Positions 45,501-52,951 of a DNA stretch of 64,000 bases are shown here, piece after piece (the stretch's first letter is position 1; each line of letters starts with the position of its first letter). The stretch comes from Streptomyces griseocarneus (GTDB lineage Bacteria > Actinomycetota > Actinomycetes > Streptomycetales > Streptomycetaceae), in the NCBI RefSeq assembly GCF_014655595.1, contig NZ_BNBL01000001.1:124001-188000 (forward strand). The letters are read 5' to 3'. A program made the translations under genes and the position numbers. Under the pieces are notes generated by a model that did not search any database, had not been told where the DNA came from, and saw only the letters and a program-made list of their open reading frames with translations.

Positions 45501-45606
45501 ATCGAGAACGCTGGCCGAGAAGTTTTCCATACCAGGTATTGACATTTCGGTAATGAGGGAGTCGAGCGTCATGGCCATGTATCCGCACCTTGAGCTGGGT
45601 CGGTGA
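39499..45606 (+). CDS. Giant DUF4157 CIS protein with C-terminal nucleotidyltransferase-like toxin domain
   Basis: 2035 residues. In order: basic start; DUF4157 (eCIS core) domain at about 38-115 with H109-E-L-L-H113 protease-like motif; long acidic/Lys-rich low complexity (about 260-700, with KDKDKEKDEGKDKGEDKGKE); Gly/Ala linkers; charged coiled coil (about 1000-1134); amphipathic and hydrophobic helices (about 1135-1485); Arg-rich linker; then a C-terminal domain with VQGSS (G1921, S1922), D1931-I-D1933 and D2015, the G-S...DxD...D pattern of nucleotidyltransferases. GC drops from about 44500 (52% in line 45121). It is probably a loaded effector, with the toxin module exchanged by transfer. 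It may also serve as tape measure. Nucleotidyl transfer is inferred from motif only. Confidence 0.85.
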   Translation: MSRVQVSADRQQAAETEQRRRKARAPKARTPEPKEIITAAGQPLDLGLRRELEERLGHDFSRVRVHTDRDAALLTDLLGADAVTVGEDIFFAEGRFSPGTEDGRRLVAHELLHTVQAPHPLGALTAGRDLGAVSLPQDAVERQAEAGARSDQPRPEVTRSATPGWLRYARVRADQFRTELLDPATLVDRLTAGILRSLRGDPADAAGRVRQQLTRFAPELKASVLERLSLRLPSPDHERLLELVELSEHGPAETDAGLTPGPVTEPAREVPAERAEEPEAPPKGPAGERDEKEPEAGEKEEPPAKDKPQDGQQDDEQQDKDKDKEKDEGKDKGEDKGKEKSKGKDKERDGQRGDEAGQQAPDGAGRPQAGGGAAAGAADAAAGPGAGGEPPLMAAATQAPGAPEQQQKAMRRGPAEGSRPVAVDRRAERQPGPVRPERVDRLAEAEDSPLTRHGLLDDDKGAAEDEPLGVAAGADKEPETPKDAEPEAAKPAGPELHPEDFVPATDLDVSSVPTADRLNPSDGGAAAQEAPSFPEPPKTKADEIQEDRQNEAGEDAEEAPEPATPQQPADAAQPAPAPEAEASARREADRESEDRTARDLTPDKPVEQEVGPEPDAAGPGTGQAEARPEDSYGEGAARQHEEPSAAGGRSAGPDAAPLAGAGPVSDGPGAMADAGERGPALGAMGPAAEQADAPGGLGAPGAGPGPDASMEEGGGACAGAPQPTTEEAGGGEGGCEGGGAAAGGKEKEAEKPAPPDVSGQDPQSALATAGALPPDQMAATLDGVDGAVDRSVGEQHAALEANAPTAQRPSGAPRTLSGAPEEAAPAQQVTEHVEREGAEGGKEQKKAEGEKVEGRAPGSDVARPHVADDGANQVSAQDVQNVQTAVGEVPTTDPSLNTTVGTAPKVQLTGESDPKRTDKQAENLKKSSEKILGVGREDAAKPMGEDQIYPDVPGETLRGEVPGSGGGGGGGTGRRRRGGAAAGAAKPGVAVVAQQERGPQIQTSVGQAQGRMGEERSRQQQAEAEERRKSQEAQDQAVASNAEAQAGERGQAAEQVRAERTQWQAEQDEKIGKADADALKEHGEKNKEIDTKRTDTDKEVGKRQEDDNKKIQDNRKEAEEKARKEKERKKEESSGWWGWVKSKVKAAFDALLSAITGIFEFFRKVVNGIIEKFREFANWAIEQARKLAVELIKKLADALIAIGDVLLAAFPELREKFRNKIRAWRDKAIAKVNEWADKLKAAVNKLLDLLAAGLNKLLNLLEKGLKAAVEMARGAVLAAIDFAQKAIAMLGQFAALVADIAPDPGGWLAKLGGAAKEGIQNHLWGAVKTAVKSWFNEKVESVLGLGKTIINILVKGCVSTAQIGRMAWQALVQSLPAIIISIVIEKLVSLIVPAAGAIMTIIQGLMAAWGTISKIIAAFGKFMTFLKAVKSGVGAACLFAQAVASGVVALLDFITNFLLSRLKMAAKGVGGRLKAMAQKIMQGLAKATKGPRKAAGAAVNRAKTALARAGQALRGPRRPGQRPGLLHRPPALKPASRSAPDRLGVERTPAQSASRARRTVSEQRVSERVPSRPRREVERPKPSGPGLSGLSPAGRVMNQARTAVRGAISQARAAVRLLGGKLTKSKLGRALSGNARKVREAFARRRDQLRERSRRLRQEQRVQRRQQRERRDSRENSPESKVSRLHTIAGRIRPRVTPLLRRGIRGLVLRSVLAAMRAWYRLTSLDVRGSSPSRMMARLNPDEEITPVVWTGDAGDPVARLTPGSAADKGPGKDEQKPQQEDKADKGDDRTAPSSRKQNKKEKGSERDGRIPGLSEKELNTYSADDLRGVLEHGRKLGLTPEQIADFVKAGAIEKLHKIPPKKHLTPQQLTEQMNNWVNEVRPRRYPYHFESREKFEAFTGQVEQLRSKHNLPQGRVLVQGSSLRNPQAKDIDIAIIVSDKEFDAYLARCKAGLDQRIGRPQTRSKMTKQLEGNAAKGFVPQFMFDRPAASSAGAPTFSQESRTLAEKFSIPGIDISVMRESSVMAMYPHLELGR

Positions 45607-45610
45607 CGTG

Positions 45611-46237
45611 ATGAGCGAGTATCGGACGCGCTATTACCGGGGCTGGGGAGTTGACGCCTCCGGTGAGGTCTCACCGGAGGAGTTCGTCGAACTGGCGGAG
45701 TCATCGCTTGCCTATTTCGACAGTGCGGGACGTCTCGAGCGTCTCGAATTTTTCCGGGATGGTGCTGTCGAAGAAGTGGAGTACTGCGAGGGGGATCCCG
45801 GCGAGATTGCGGAATCTCATCGCCGCAAGCATGTCGGCGTACCGTTTTCGGTAAAGCGGACGCTGGCTGCAGATCCATTCCGCTGGGAAGTCCGTCGGCG
45901 CTCCTCCGCAGAGGGCGGGTTTTCCGATTATCGAGTGAGTCTCGTTGATGTGAGGGGCTGCGAGCTCATGGAGTGCGCTTTCGGCGTGCAGGGTCAAATC
46001 CTGTCGGTAACAAAGTATGAATACGATCGGGCGGGCGAGATGCGTTTCACTTTTGAATACGATGGAATGGGGCAAATGGTCGATGCGTTCGATGTCATCT
46101 CGGGGGAGAATGCGGCGTTCGATGTGGTAAAAAACTTGACCGACCCAGAGTTCTTTGAGAGGGGGGGAGCTCTCCCTCGGGAGTGTGTGGCCACGTCGAT
46201 TCCCTCCCCCGTAGAGGTATTTCGAGAGGGAGCGTGA
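45611..46237 (+). CDS. Putative immunity protein for the nucleotidyltransferase-like toxin
   Basis: 208 residues starting MSEYRTRYYRGWGVD, with no signal peptide or membrane helix. It contains YD/RHS-like strands: YFDSAGRLERLEFF and YEYDRAGEMRFTFEYDGMG. It lies four bases after the DUF4157 gene stop and shares its low GC (50% in line 46021-46080), unlike every other CIS gene. A small, soluble, low-GC gene tucked directly behind a C-terminal toxin is the classic position of an immunity gene; that function is inferred. No known immunity family is recognised. Confidence 0.7.
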   Translation: MSEYRTRYYRGWGVDASGEVSPEEFVELAESSLAYFDSAGRLERLEFFRDGAVEEVEYCEGDPGEIAESHRRKHVGVPFSVKRTLAADPFRWEVRRRSSAEGGFSDYRVSLVDVRGCELMECAFGVQGQILSVTKYEYDRAGEMRFTFEYDGMGQMVDAFDVISGENAAFDVVKNLTDPEFFERGGALPRECVATSIPSPVEVFREGA

Positions 46238-46278
46238 TTTCTCTGATGCTGAGCAAAGATGCTGGGGAGGGCTAGCGG

Positions 46279-46926
46279 ATGGCTTATCAGGACATCCCCA
46301 AGCCCATCCGTTCCGGCATCGTCATCATCGACCCCCGGCGCGGCACGCCCCGCGGCATCATCGTGCTGCAGTTCAACCCCGATTCCCTGGAGCGCTCCCT
46401 CGCTCCCCAGGCCGCCGGGGCGGAGGGGGCCGGGGATCGGACCGAGGCGTTGCGGTTGAAGGGGCCGGCGGCCGAGACGTGGAAGTTCACGGCGGAGATC
46501 GATGCGACCGATCAGCTGGAGGCGCCGGCTCCGGACGGGATACAGCCGCAGTTGGCCGCGCTGGAGATGTTGTTGCATCCGCCGAGTGCGGCGTTGCGGC
46601 GCAATCAGGCGCTCGCCGGGCTGGGGACGTTGGAGATCACGCCGGTCGAGGCGCCGTTGACGTTGTTCACGTGGGGGCGCAAGCGGGTGCTTCCGGTGCG
46701 GCTGACCGAACTGACCGTCACCGAGGAGGCGTTCGATGTGGAGCTCAATCCGATACGGGCCGCGGTGGGGATCGGGTTACGGGTGCTGACGGTCAACGAT
46801 CTGCCGACCGGGCACCGGGGGGCCGAGTTGTATCTCGCGCACCTGTCGCAGAAGGAGCAGTCGATCGGGCGGGCGGCGGCCGGTAGTCGCGGCGCGCTCG
46901 GACTCGGGAACGCGGGGGGTTTCTGA
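46279..46926 (+). CDS. CIS tube-initiator protein, N-terminal part (Afp7-like CIS_tube domain)
   Basis: 215 residues. Opening IPKPIRSGIVIIDPRRGTPR, then IIVLQFNPDSLERSLAPQAA and ETWKFTAEIDATDQLE, with a C-terminal EEAFDVELNPIRAAVGIGLR strand pair: the CIS_tube/Afp7 fold that starts the tube on the baseplate. Here Afp7 is split, since the LysM part is the next gene (1-base overlap). The ATG at 46279 follows the immunity gene by 41 bases. GC returns to CIS level here. Confidence 0.85.
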   Translation: MAYQDIPKPIRSGIVIIDPRRGTPRGIIVLQFNPDSLERSLAPQAAGAEGAGDRTEALRLKGPAAETWKFTAEIDATDQLEAPAPDGIQPQLAALEMLLHPPSAALRRNQALAGLGTLEITPVEAPLTLFTWGRKRVLPVRLTELTVTEEAFDVELNPIRAAVGIGLRVLTVNDLPTGHRGAELYLAHLSQKEQSIGRAAAGSRGALGLGNAGGF

Positions 46927-47303
46927 TGACCAGCGGGATCAACGGGACGGGCGACAACGCCGGTGCTCTGGACGCCATTCCCGCGCCCTCGGCCTATCCC
47001 CGGTCCAGCCGTTACTACGGCATTCCCGTCGCTGTGCACACCGAGGCCGACGGGCGGCAGACGCCGTATCTCCGGAGGCGCCTGCTGCCGGATCCGGCGC
47101 GGCTGAGCGTTCTGGCCGAGCACACCGTCAGTGCCGGCGACCGGGCCGATCTGCTGGCGCACCGCTACCTCGGCAGTGCCGAGCAGTGGTGGCAGATCGC
47201 TGATGCCAATCCGGTGCTCGATCCCAGGGAGCTGACCCGGACGCCGGGTCGCAAGGTCAGGATCGCGCTCCCGGCGGGGATACCCGGAGCCGCGAATGGC
47301 TGA
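46926..47303 (+). CDS. LysM-like CIS baseplate protein (Afp7 C-terminal part)
   Basis: 125 residues. A 35-residue linker, then SSRYYGIPVAVHTEADGRQT and LSVLAEHTVSAGDRADLLAH RYLGSAEQWWQIADANPVLD-type LysM module (about 60-110) ending in RKVRIALPAG. LysM modules in CIS contact the tube-baseplate junction. It overlaps its neighbours by one base (5') and eight bases (3'), as expected for a split Afp7. Confidence 0.8.
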   Translation: MTSGINGTGDNAGALDAIPAPSAYPRSSRYYGIPVAVHTEADGRQTPYLRRRLLPDPARLSVLAEHTVSAGDRADLLAHRYLGSAEQWWQIADANPVLDPRELTRTPGRKVRIALPAGIPGAANG

Positions 47304-48438
47304 CGCCCCGGTCACCACCGGACCGATCCACCTGACGCTGATGATGGGTCCCCGGATCCCCGTGCCCGTGCCGCAGCCCGTGGCCGACGCGTTGCTGTCC
47401 GCGCAGGTCACCGTGGCCAGCGGCCAGCGCAGCGGGTTTCAGCTGGCGTTCGACCTGTCGAAGAACGGGCTGATCAACACGGCGCTGCTGCCCGGCGGGT
47501 TCTTCGACCCCCAGGTCCGGGTCGTGCTGGTGGTCACCGTCCAGGGCACCCCGACCGTCCTGATGGACGGCGTGCTCATCCGCCAGGAGGTCGGGATCAG
47601 CAACCAGCCCGGCCAGTCCACCCTCACCGTCACCGGCGAGGACCTGACGGTGCTGATGGACCTGGAGGACAGGACCGGTACGGGCTTCCCGTCGATGTCG
47701 CCCTCCGCGCGGGTCAACGTGCTGCTCGCCCGGTACGCCCAGTACGGCATCACCCCGCTCGTGGTCCCCGAGCTGATTCCCCAGATGTCGTTGCCGACGC
47801 AGCGGGTCGAGGCCCAGAACGGGACCGACCTCGCCTACATCAGTGAGCTGGCGAAGGCCAACGGCTATGTGTTCTACCTCGATCCGGGGCCCTTGCCCGG
47901 CATGAGCCGGGCCTACTGGGGGCCGGAGGTGCGGCTCGGCCTGCCGCAGCACGCGCTCAACGTGAACATGGACGCCCTGTCCAACGTCGACCAGCTCACC
48001 TTCGCCTTCGACGGCACCGCCCGTGAGGAGCCGAGGGCGCGGGTGCAGATCCCGGCCACGAAGATCGCGACGCTGCTGCCGATTCCCGAGGTGAGCATCC
48101 TGCGGCCGCCGCTGGCCCTCAAGCCGGCGCCCGCGCTGAAGAAGACCTCGGTCAACGACGCGGCGAAGAAGGAGACGGGCAAGGCCCTGGCCGAGACGCT
48201 CGCCAAGGCCATGGAGTCCGCCGACGCGGTCTCCGGCTCCGGCCAGCTCGACGTCGCCCGCTACGGGCACGTGCTGCGGCCCCGTGAGCTGGTGGGCGTA
48301 CGCGGGGCGGGGATCACCTACGACGGCCTGTACTTCGTCAAGAGCGTCACCCACAACCTCCAACGAGGCGCCTACAGCCAGAACTTCACCCTCGCCCGCG
48401 AGGGCCTGATCTCCCGCACGCCCGTCGTACGCCCGTAG
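47296..48438 (+). CDS. CIS hub protein, gp27/phage late control D-like (Afp8 N-terminal part)
   Basis: 380 residues. The N-terminal beta domains (RSGFQLAFDLSKNGLINTAL) and LTVLMDLEDRTGTGFPSMSP are of the gp27/VgrG hub type, with NGTDLAYISELAKANGYVFY and a C-terminal RYGHVLRPRELVGVRGAGIT segment. It forms the hub that connects the tube to the spike. In Afp8 and VgrG, hub and spike are fused; here they are separate genes. The next ORF (spike) begins 75 bases on. Confidence 0.85.
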   Translation: MADAPVTTGPIHLTLMMGPRIPVPVPQPVADALLSAQVTVASGQRSGFQLAFDLSKNGLINTALLPGGFFDPQVRVVLVVTVQGTPTVLMDGVLIRQEVGISNQPGQSTLTVTGEDLTVLMDLEDRTGTGFPSMSPSARVNVLLARYAQYGITPLVVPELIPQMSLPTQRVEAQNGTDLAYISELAKANGYVFYLDPGPLPGMSRAYWGPEVRLGLPQHALNVNMDALSNVDQLTFAFDGTAREEPRARVQIPATKIATLLPIPEVSILRPPLALKPAPALKKTSVNDAAKKETGKALAETLAKAMESADAVSGSGQLDVARYGHVLRPRELVGVRGAGITYDGLYFVKSVTHNLQRGAYSQNFTLAREGLISRTPVVRP

Positions 48439-48513
48439 CCACGGGCGCGCACGGCGGCCGGCGCCGCACGAGCCGCAAGAGCCCGACAGAGCAAGGAGCA
48501 CAGGAGCAGACGC

Positions 48514-49029
48514 ATGGCCACTGAACCGACCCGCTACCTCGGCAAGTACCGGGGCACCGTGGTGAACAACATCGATCCGGAGCGGAAGGGCCGCATCACG
48601 GCGACGGTGACCGACGTGCTCGGCGACCAGCCGTCCAACTGGGCCATGCCCTGCTTCCCGGTGGCCGGCCCGAGGATGGGGCACTACGCGGTGCCGCCGG
48701 TCGGGGCCGGGGTGTGGATGGAGTTCGAGCAGGGCAACCCCAGCGACCCCATCTGGTCCGGCTGCTGGTACGGGCACGAGCGGGAACTGCCGCCGCAGGC
48801 GCTCGCCGGCCTGCCCGGGGTGCCCAACCAGGTCCTGCAGACGCAGCTGGGCCGGCAGACGGTGGTGCTCTCCGACGACCCGGTCACCGGGCTCACCCTC
48901 AAGGCGGCGTCCGGCGCCTCCATCGTCATCAACGACGCCGGGATCCACATCGACAACGGCCAGGGAGCGAAGATCACGCTCATCGGCCCGACCGTGACCA
49001 TCAACCAGGACGCCCTGAGCGTGACCTGA
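48514..49029 (+). CDS. CIS spike protein, gpV/gp5-like (Afp8 C-terminal part)
   Basis: 171 residues. OB-fold start (KYRGTVVNNIDPERKGRITA), then VPPVGAGVWMEFEQGNPSDP (baseplate V signature) and a beta-helix tail (about 115-171) with TLKAASGASIVINDAGIHID repeats, which form the trimeric piercing needle. It is monomeric in gene form, trimeric in the particle. A ggag ribosome binding site precedes the ATG. It is the spike partner of the preceding hub gene. Confidence 0.88.
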   Translation: MATEPTRYLGKYRGTVVNNIDPERKGRITATVTDVLGDQPSNWAMPCFPVAGPRMGHYAVPPVGAGVWMEFEQGNPSDPIWSGCWYGHERELPPQALAGLPGVPNQVLQTQLGRQTVVLSDDPVTGLTLKAASGASIVINDAGIHIDNGQGAKITLIGPTVTINQDALSVT

Positions 49030-49044
49030 GAGGGGAGGGTTTCC

Positions 49045-49377
49045 GTGTCCGGGAATCTCCTGCACGTCAACGCGACGGTGACCTGCCCGCACGGAGCACG
49101 GGCCACGGTCCTGCCCGCGCAGGCCAGGGTCGTCGTGAGCGGCAACTACGCCGCGTCGGTGGCCGACCAGTACACCATCAGCGGCTGCCCGTTCACGGTG
49201 GCCAACAAGCCGCAGCCGTGCGTGACGATCCGCTGGGTGGCGCCGTCCACCCGGATCAGGATCAACGGCTCGCCGGCCGTCCTGCGCTCCTCGACGGGCC
49301 TGTGCCAGAGCCCCGAGCAGGTGCCGCAGGGGCCGCCGAACGTCTCCGTGGTCCAGCCGCGGGCGGTGGGCCGATGA
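49045..49377 (+). CDS. PAAR-like spike-tip protein (Afp10-like)
   Basis: 110 residues. A PAAR-like core with CPHGARATVLPAQARVVVSG, SGCPFTVANKPQPC and LRSSTGLCQSPEQV. The four cysteines are in places that could bind a metal at the tip. It caps the spike and can carry cargo. The GTG at 49045 follows a strong agggga ribosome binding site. The stop overlaps the next ATG (ATGA). Confidence 0.8.
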   Translation: MSGNLLHVNATVTCPHGARATVLPAQARVVVSGNYAASVADQYTISGCPFTVANKPQPCVTIRWVAPSTRIRINGSPAVLRSSTGLCQSPEQVPQGPPNVSVVQPRAVGR

Positions 49378-49793
49378 CGGGGCGAGGCGGCATCACGGGA
49401 CCGAGGGCGCCCGGCGCCGGCCCGCGCCGGACCGACATCGCCTTCCCGTTCCGGATCGGCAGCCGGGGCCGCACCGCGGAGGCCGGCTACGACGACCATG
49501 TGCGGGACATGATCGAGCAGTTGCTGTTCACCAGCCCCGGCGAGCGCGTGATGCGCCCCGACTTCGGCTGCGGACTGCTCGACCTGGTCTTCGCGCCCAA
49601 CAGTCCCGAGCTGGCCTCCGCCCTCCAGCTGACGGTGCAGGCGGCGCTGCAGCGCTGGCTCGGCGACGTCATCGAGGTGGAGTCCCTCGACGTGGAGAGC
49701 GAGGAGAACGTGGTGCGGGTGCACCTGGTCTATGTGGTGCGCCGGACCGGATCGCGCCGCGTCGAGGAGTTCGAAGGGCGGGGAGCGGCGTGA
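49374..49793 (+). CDS. CIS baseplate wedge protein, gp25-like (Afp9)
   Basis: 139 residues of the GPW/gp25 family: FPFRIGSRGRTAEAGYDDHV, then IEQLLFTSPGERVMRPDFGC and ALQRWLGDVIEVESLDVESE. It is the small baseplate protein that nucleates sheath assembly. The ATG overlaps the PAAR stop and its own stop overlaps the gp6-like GTG, so it is coupled on both sides. The start at 49374 gives a disordered 22-residue lead. Confidence 0.93.
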   Translation: MTGRGGITGPRAPGAGPRRTDIAFPFRIGSRGRTAEAGYDDHVRDMIEQLLFTSPGERVMRPDFGCGLLDLVFAPNSPELASALQLTVQAALQRWLGDVIEVESLDVESEENVVRVHLVYVVRRTGSRRVEEFEGRGAA

Positions 49794-52700
49794 GCGGCGG
49801 GGCAACGACCGGGAACTGCGCCACCGAGCGCAGACGCGCCGACGTCCGGCGCGCGCATCTCAACGGCGTCGACGGGATCGAGGTCTCGGACGACGGACGC
49901 ACGCTCACCGTCACCTTCCTCGGCAAGGCGCCCTCGCCGTGCCACATCGGCCCGCACAACATCCGCATCGACGGCGGCCGCCGCATCACCGGCATCCGCG
50001 CCGTCGAGGTCACCGTCGAGGCGGAGGAGGACCCCGAGCTCGACGACCGCATGCTCGTCACCCTCGACCGGGCCGGGGACACCTCCCGCTACCGGCTGGG
50101 CGTGGTCGAGGCCGACCCGTACGGGCGGCCGGGCGAGGAGCCGTACCGGGGCTTCGACCCGCGCTACCACCAGGCCGAGTTCGGCTTCGACAGCTCGTGC
50201 CCCACGACGTTCGACTGCCGCGCCGCCGAGCCGTGCCCGCCGGAGCCCGCGTCCCGCCCGGTCATCGACTACACCGCGCGCGACTACGAGAGCCTGCGCC
50301 GCCTGGCCCTGGACCGGATGACGCTCACCGCCCCCGACTGGGCCGAGCGGCACGTCCCGGACCTGGGGGTGACCCTGGTCGAACTGCTCGCCCACACCGC
50401 CGACAACATCGCCTACCAGCAGGACGCGGTCGCCACGGAGGCCTACCTCGACACCGCCCGGCGCAGGGTCTCCGTACGACGGCACGTCCGGCTGATCGAC
50501 TACCCGATGCACGACGGGTGCAACGCCCGCGCGTTCGTGGCCCTGGAGGTGGACAGCGCCCTGACGCTGGAGGCCGGCACCTTCCGGTTCGCCGCCGTGG
50601 ACGTCAGCGGACTCGGGTCGCAGGAACGGCCGGACCTGGGCGCGGTGATACCCGACGGGGAACTCGACGCGCTCACCGAGAACGCCCTGGTGGAGGTGTT
50701 CGAACCGCTCGGCGGGTGCGACCTCGAGCTGCGCCCGGAGCACAACGCCGTGCGCCTGTGGACCTGGGGCGACGAGGAGTGCTCCCTGCCCAGGGGCGCG
50801 ACCTCGGCCACCCTGCGCGACGAGTGGTGCGACGGGGACGGCAAGAGCGGAGAGGAGGGCGAGGAGCGGGAGCGCGCCCTCGCGCTGCGCCCCGGCGACG
50901 TGCTGATCGTCGAGGAGGTGCTCGGCCCGCGCACCGGCGCCCCCGCCGACGCCGACCCGGCCCACCGGCAGGCCGTCCGGCTCACCTCGGTCACCCCGCT
51001 CGTGGACGAGCTGTACGACCAGCCCGTCGTCGAGGTGACCTGGTCGGAGGCCGACGCGCTCACGTTCCCGGTGTGCCTCTCCAGCCGCGGCGGCACCGAC
51101 TGCGCGCCGCTGGGCGACGTCAGCCTCGCCCGCGCCAACGTCGTCCTGGTCGACCACGGCCGCTCGCTCACCCACTGCGACGGCGCTCCCGAGGTCGTCC
51201 CCGTGCCGCCGGGGCCCGTCGTCGTGCCCGGGTGCGAGCCGCCGTCCGGCTGCGGCGACCGCGCGGAGCCCACCGGGCCCGCCGCGGCCGTTCACCACCT
51301 GCTGGACCGCACCCGGGCGGGGCACCAGCTGGAGCCCGACGACGTCCGCGAGCTGCAGCACGTCGTGGGCGAGCCGGCCGTGGCCCGGGCCGGCCTCGGC
51401 CTCCACCTGGCCCCCGGCCTCGACGGCGACGAGCGGGTCGCGCCGCCCGGCGCCGACGCGCAGGCCGCCGCCCTGGAGACCCTGCTCGCCCAGACCGGCT
51501 ACCCGCTCGTGCCGGGCAGGTTCCGCCCCGTCCTGCACTACGCGCCGGTCACCCAGGCCACCCCGTACCCCGCCCCCGGGCACGTCGCCGAGGGCCAGGC
51601 CGATCTGCTCGCCGGCGTGCCCGAGCGGCTGCGGCTGCGCCTGGAGGAGCTGTGGCGGCAGGTGTGCGACGGCGAGGAGCTGACCCGGGAGCAGACCGAC
51701 GAGCTGACGGTCGTCTTCGGCGCCCGTACCCTCGACCGGCTGCACCTGGGCCAACGGCCCGCCCACGCCCTGCGCGAGCTGTCGGCCCGCCGCGAGCGGC
51801 TGCTGGCGGGCAAGCTGCGCCGCCTGTCCGTGCTCGTCGCCCGGGCCCGCGCCGGAGGCGTCCTCGACCGCCGCGTCGCCTGGGAGGTGCGGCACAGCTG
51901 GGGCGAGGCGTACGCCGACGGGATCGACCCCGCCGACCCCCGCCTCGCCGGGCCCGCCACGGCGATCGTCCAGGACCCCCGCTCCGCCCTGCCCGCCGTC
52001 ACCGCCCGGACCGGGCGGAAGACCTGGCGGCCCCGCCGCGACCTGCTCTCCAGCGGGCGCCGGGACCGGCACTTCGTCGGCGAACTGGAAGACGACGGGA
52101 CGCTCGCGCTGCGGTTCGGCGACGGCACCCACGGCGCCGCGCCGCCGTCCGGCTCCCGCATGGAGATCGCGTACCGGATCGGCGACGGCACGGCGGGCAA
52201 CGTCGGCGCCGAGGCCATCAACCACCTCCTGCTGTGCCGCTCCGGCTCGCCGGACGTCATCCGGGTGCGCAACCCGCTGCCCGCCGCCGGCGGCACCGGC
52301 CCCGAGTCGCTGGAGGACGTACGCCAGTTGGCGCCCCTGGCGCCGAGGCGGACCCGGCTGCGGGCCGTGACCGCCGAGGACTACGCCGAGCTGGCCGCCG
52401 GCGTCCCCGGGGTCCAGCGCGCCGCCGCCGACATCCGCTGGACCGGCGCCGCCCAGGAGGTCCACGTGGCCGTCGACCCGCTCGGCGCCGCCAGGCCCGG
52501 CCCCCTCCTGCTGGAGAGGGTCGGCCACGTCCTCGACGCCTACCGGCGCATCGGCCACGACGTGGTGGTCCTGCCCGCCCTCCTGGTCCCGCTCGACATC
52601 GCCCTCACCGTGTGCGCCGCCCCCGGGTACCAGCGCGGGCACGTCCTCGCCGAGCTGCGCAGGGTGCTGGGCACCGGCACCCTCCCCGACGGCCGGGCCG

Positions 52701-52951
52701 GCTTCTTCCACCCGGACGCCCTCACCTTCGGCGAGCCCGTACGCGTCAGCCGGCTGGTCGCCGCGGCCGCCGGCGTCCCCGGAGTGGTGAGCGTCCAGGC
52801 GACCCGGCTGCGCCGCCTGCACCACCAGGAGGACGGCGAACTCGACGCCGGAATCCTGCGACTGGGCCCGCTGGAGATCGCCCAGTGCGACAACGACCCG
52901 GACCGGCCCGAGAACGGCCGGCTCGCCATCGAGATCGGAGGCGGCCGATGA
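49790..52951 (+). CDS. CIS baseplate wedge protein, gp6/baseplate J-like (Afp11)
   Basis: 1053 residues. An N-terminal beta segment (DDGRTLTVTFLGKAPSP), then the baseplate J core beginning RPVIDYTARDYESLRRLALD with TLVELLAHTADNIAYQQDAV, a long insert (about 300-700) and the C-terminal RFGDGTHGAAPPSG to LRAVTAEDYAELAAGVPGVQ half. It forms, with Afp12, the ring that holds the sheath to the hub. The GTG start overlaps gp25 by four bases; the stop overlaps the next ATG. Confidence 0.9.
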   Translation: MSGGATTGNCATERRRADVRRAHLNGVDGIEVSDDGRTLTVTFLGKAPSPCHIGPHNIRIDGGRRITGIRAVEVTVEAEEDPELDDRMLVTLDRAGDTSRYRLGVVEADPYGRPGEEPYRGFDPRYHQAEFGFDSSCPTTFDCRAAEPCPPEPASRPVIDYTARDYESLRRLALDRMTLTAPDWAERHVPDLGVTLVELLAHTADNIAYQQDAVATEAYLDTARRRVSVRRHVRLIDYPMHDGCNARAFVALEVDSALTLEAGTFRFAAVDVSGLGSQERPDLGAVIPDGELDALTENALVEVFEPLGGCDLELRPEHNAVRLWTWGDEECSLPRGATSATLRDEWCDGDGKSGEEGEERERALALRPGDVLIVEEVLGPRTGAPADADPAHRQAVRLTSVTPLVDELYDQPVVEVTWSEADALTFPVCLSSRGGTDCAPLGDVSLARANVVLVDHGRSLTHCDGAPEVVPVPPGPVVVPGCEPPSGCGDRAEPTGPAAAVHHLLDRTRAGHQLEPDDVRELQHVVGEPAVARAGLGLHLAPGLDGDERVAPPGADAQAAALETLLAQTGYPLVPGRFRPVLHYAPVTQATPYPAPGHVAEGQADLLAGVPERLRLRLEELWRQVCDGEELTREQTDELTVVFGARTLDRLHLGQRPAHALRELSARRERLLAGKLRRLSVLVARARAGGVLDRRVAWEVRHSWGEAYADGIDPADPRLAGPATAIVQDPRSALPAVTARTGRKTWRPRRDLLSSGRRDRHFVGELEDDGTLALRFGDGTHGAAPPSGSRMEIAYRIGDGTAGNVGAEAINHLLLCRSGSPDVIRVRNPLPAAGGTGPESLEDVRQLAPLAPRRTRLRAVTAEDYAELAAGVPGVQRAAADIRWTGAAQEVHVAVDPLGAARPGPLLLERVGHVLDAYRRIGHDVVVLPALLVPLDIALTVCAAPGYQRGHVLAELRRVLGTGTLPDGRAGFFHPDALTFGEPVRVSRLVAAAAGVPGVVSVQATRLRRLHHQEDGELDAGILRLGPLEIAQCDNDPDRPENGRLAIEIGGGR

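Noticed and set aside
49732-52947. Plus-strand frame open upstream of the second gp6-like gene
   Set aside because: It is continuous with the real gene from 52948, but the upstream part is Arg/Pro shadow text of the first gp6-like gene; the ATG at 52948 starts the protein.
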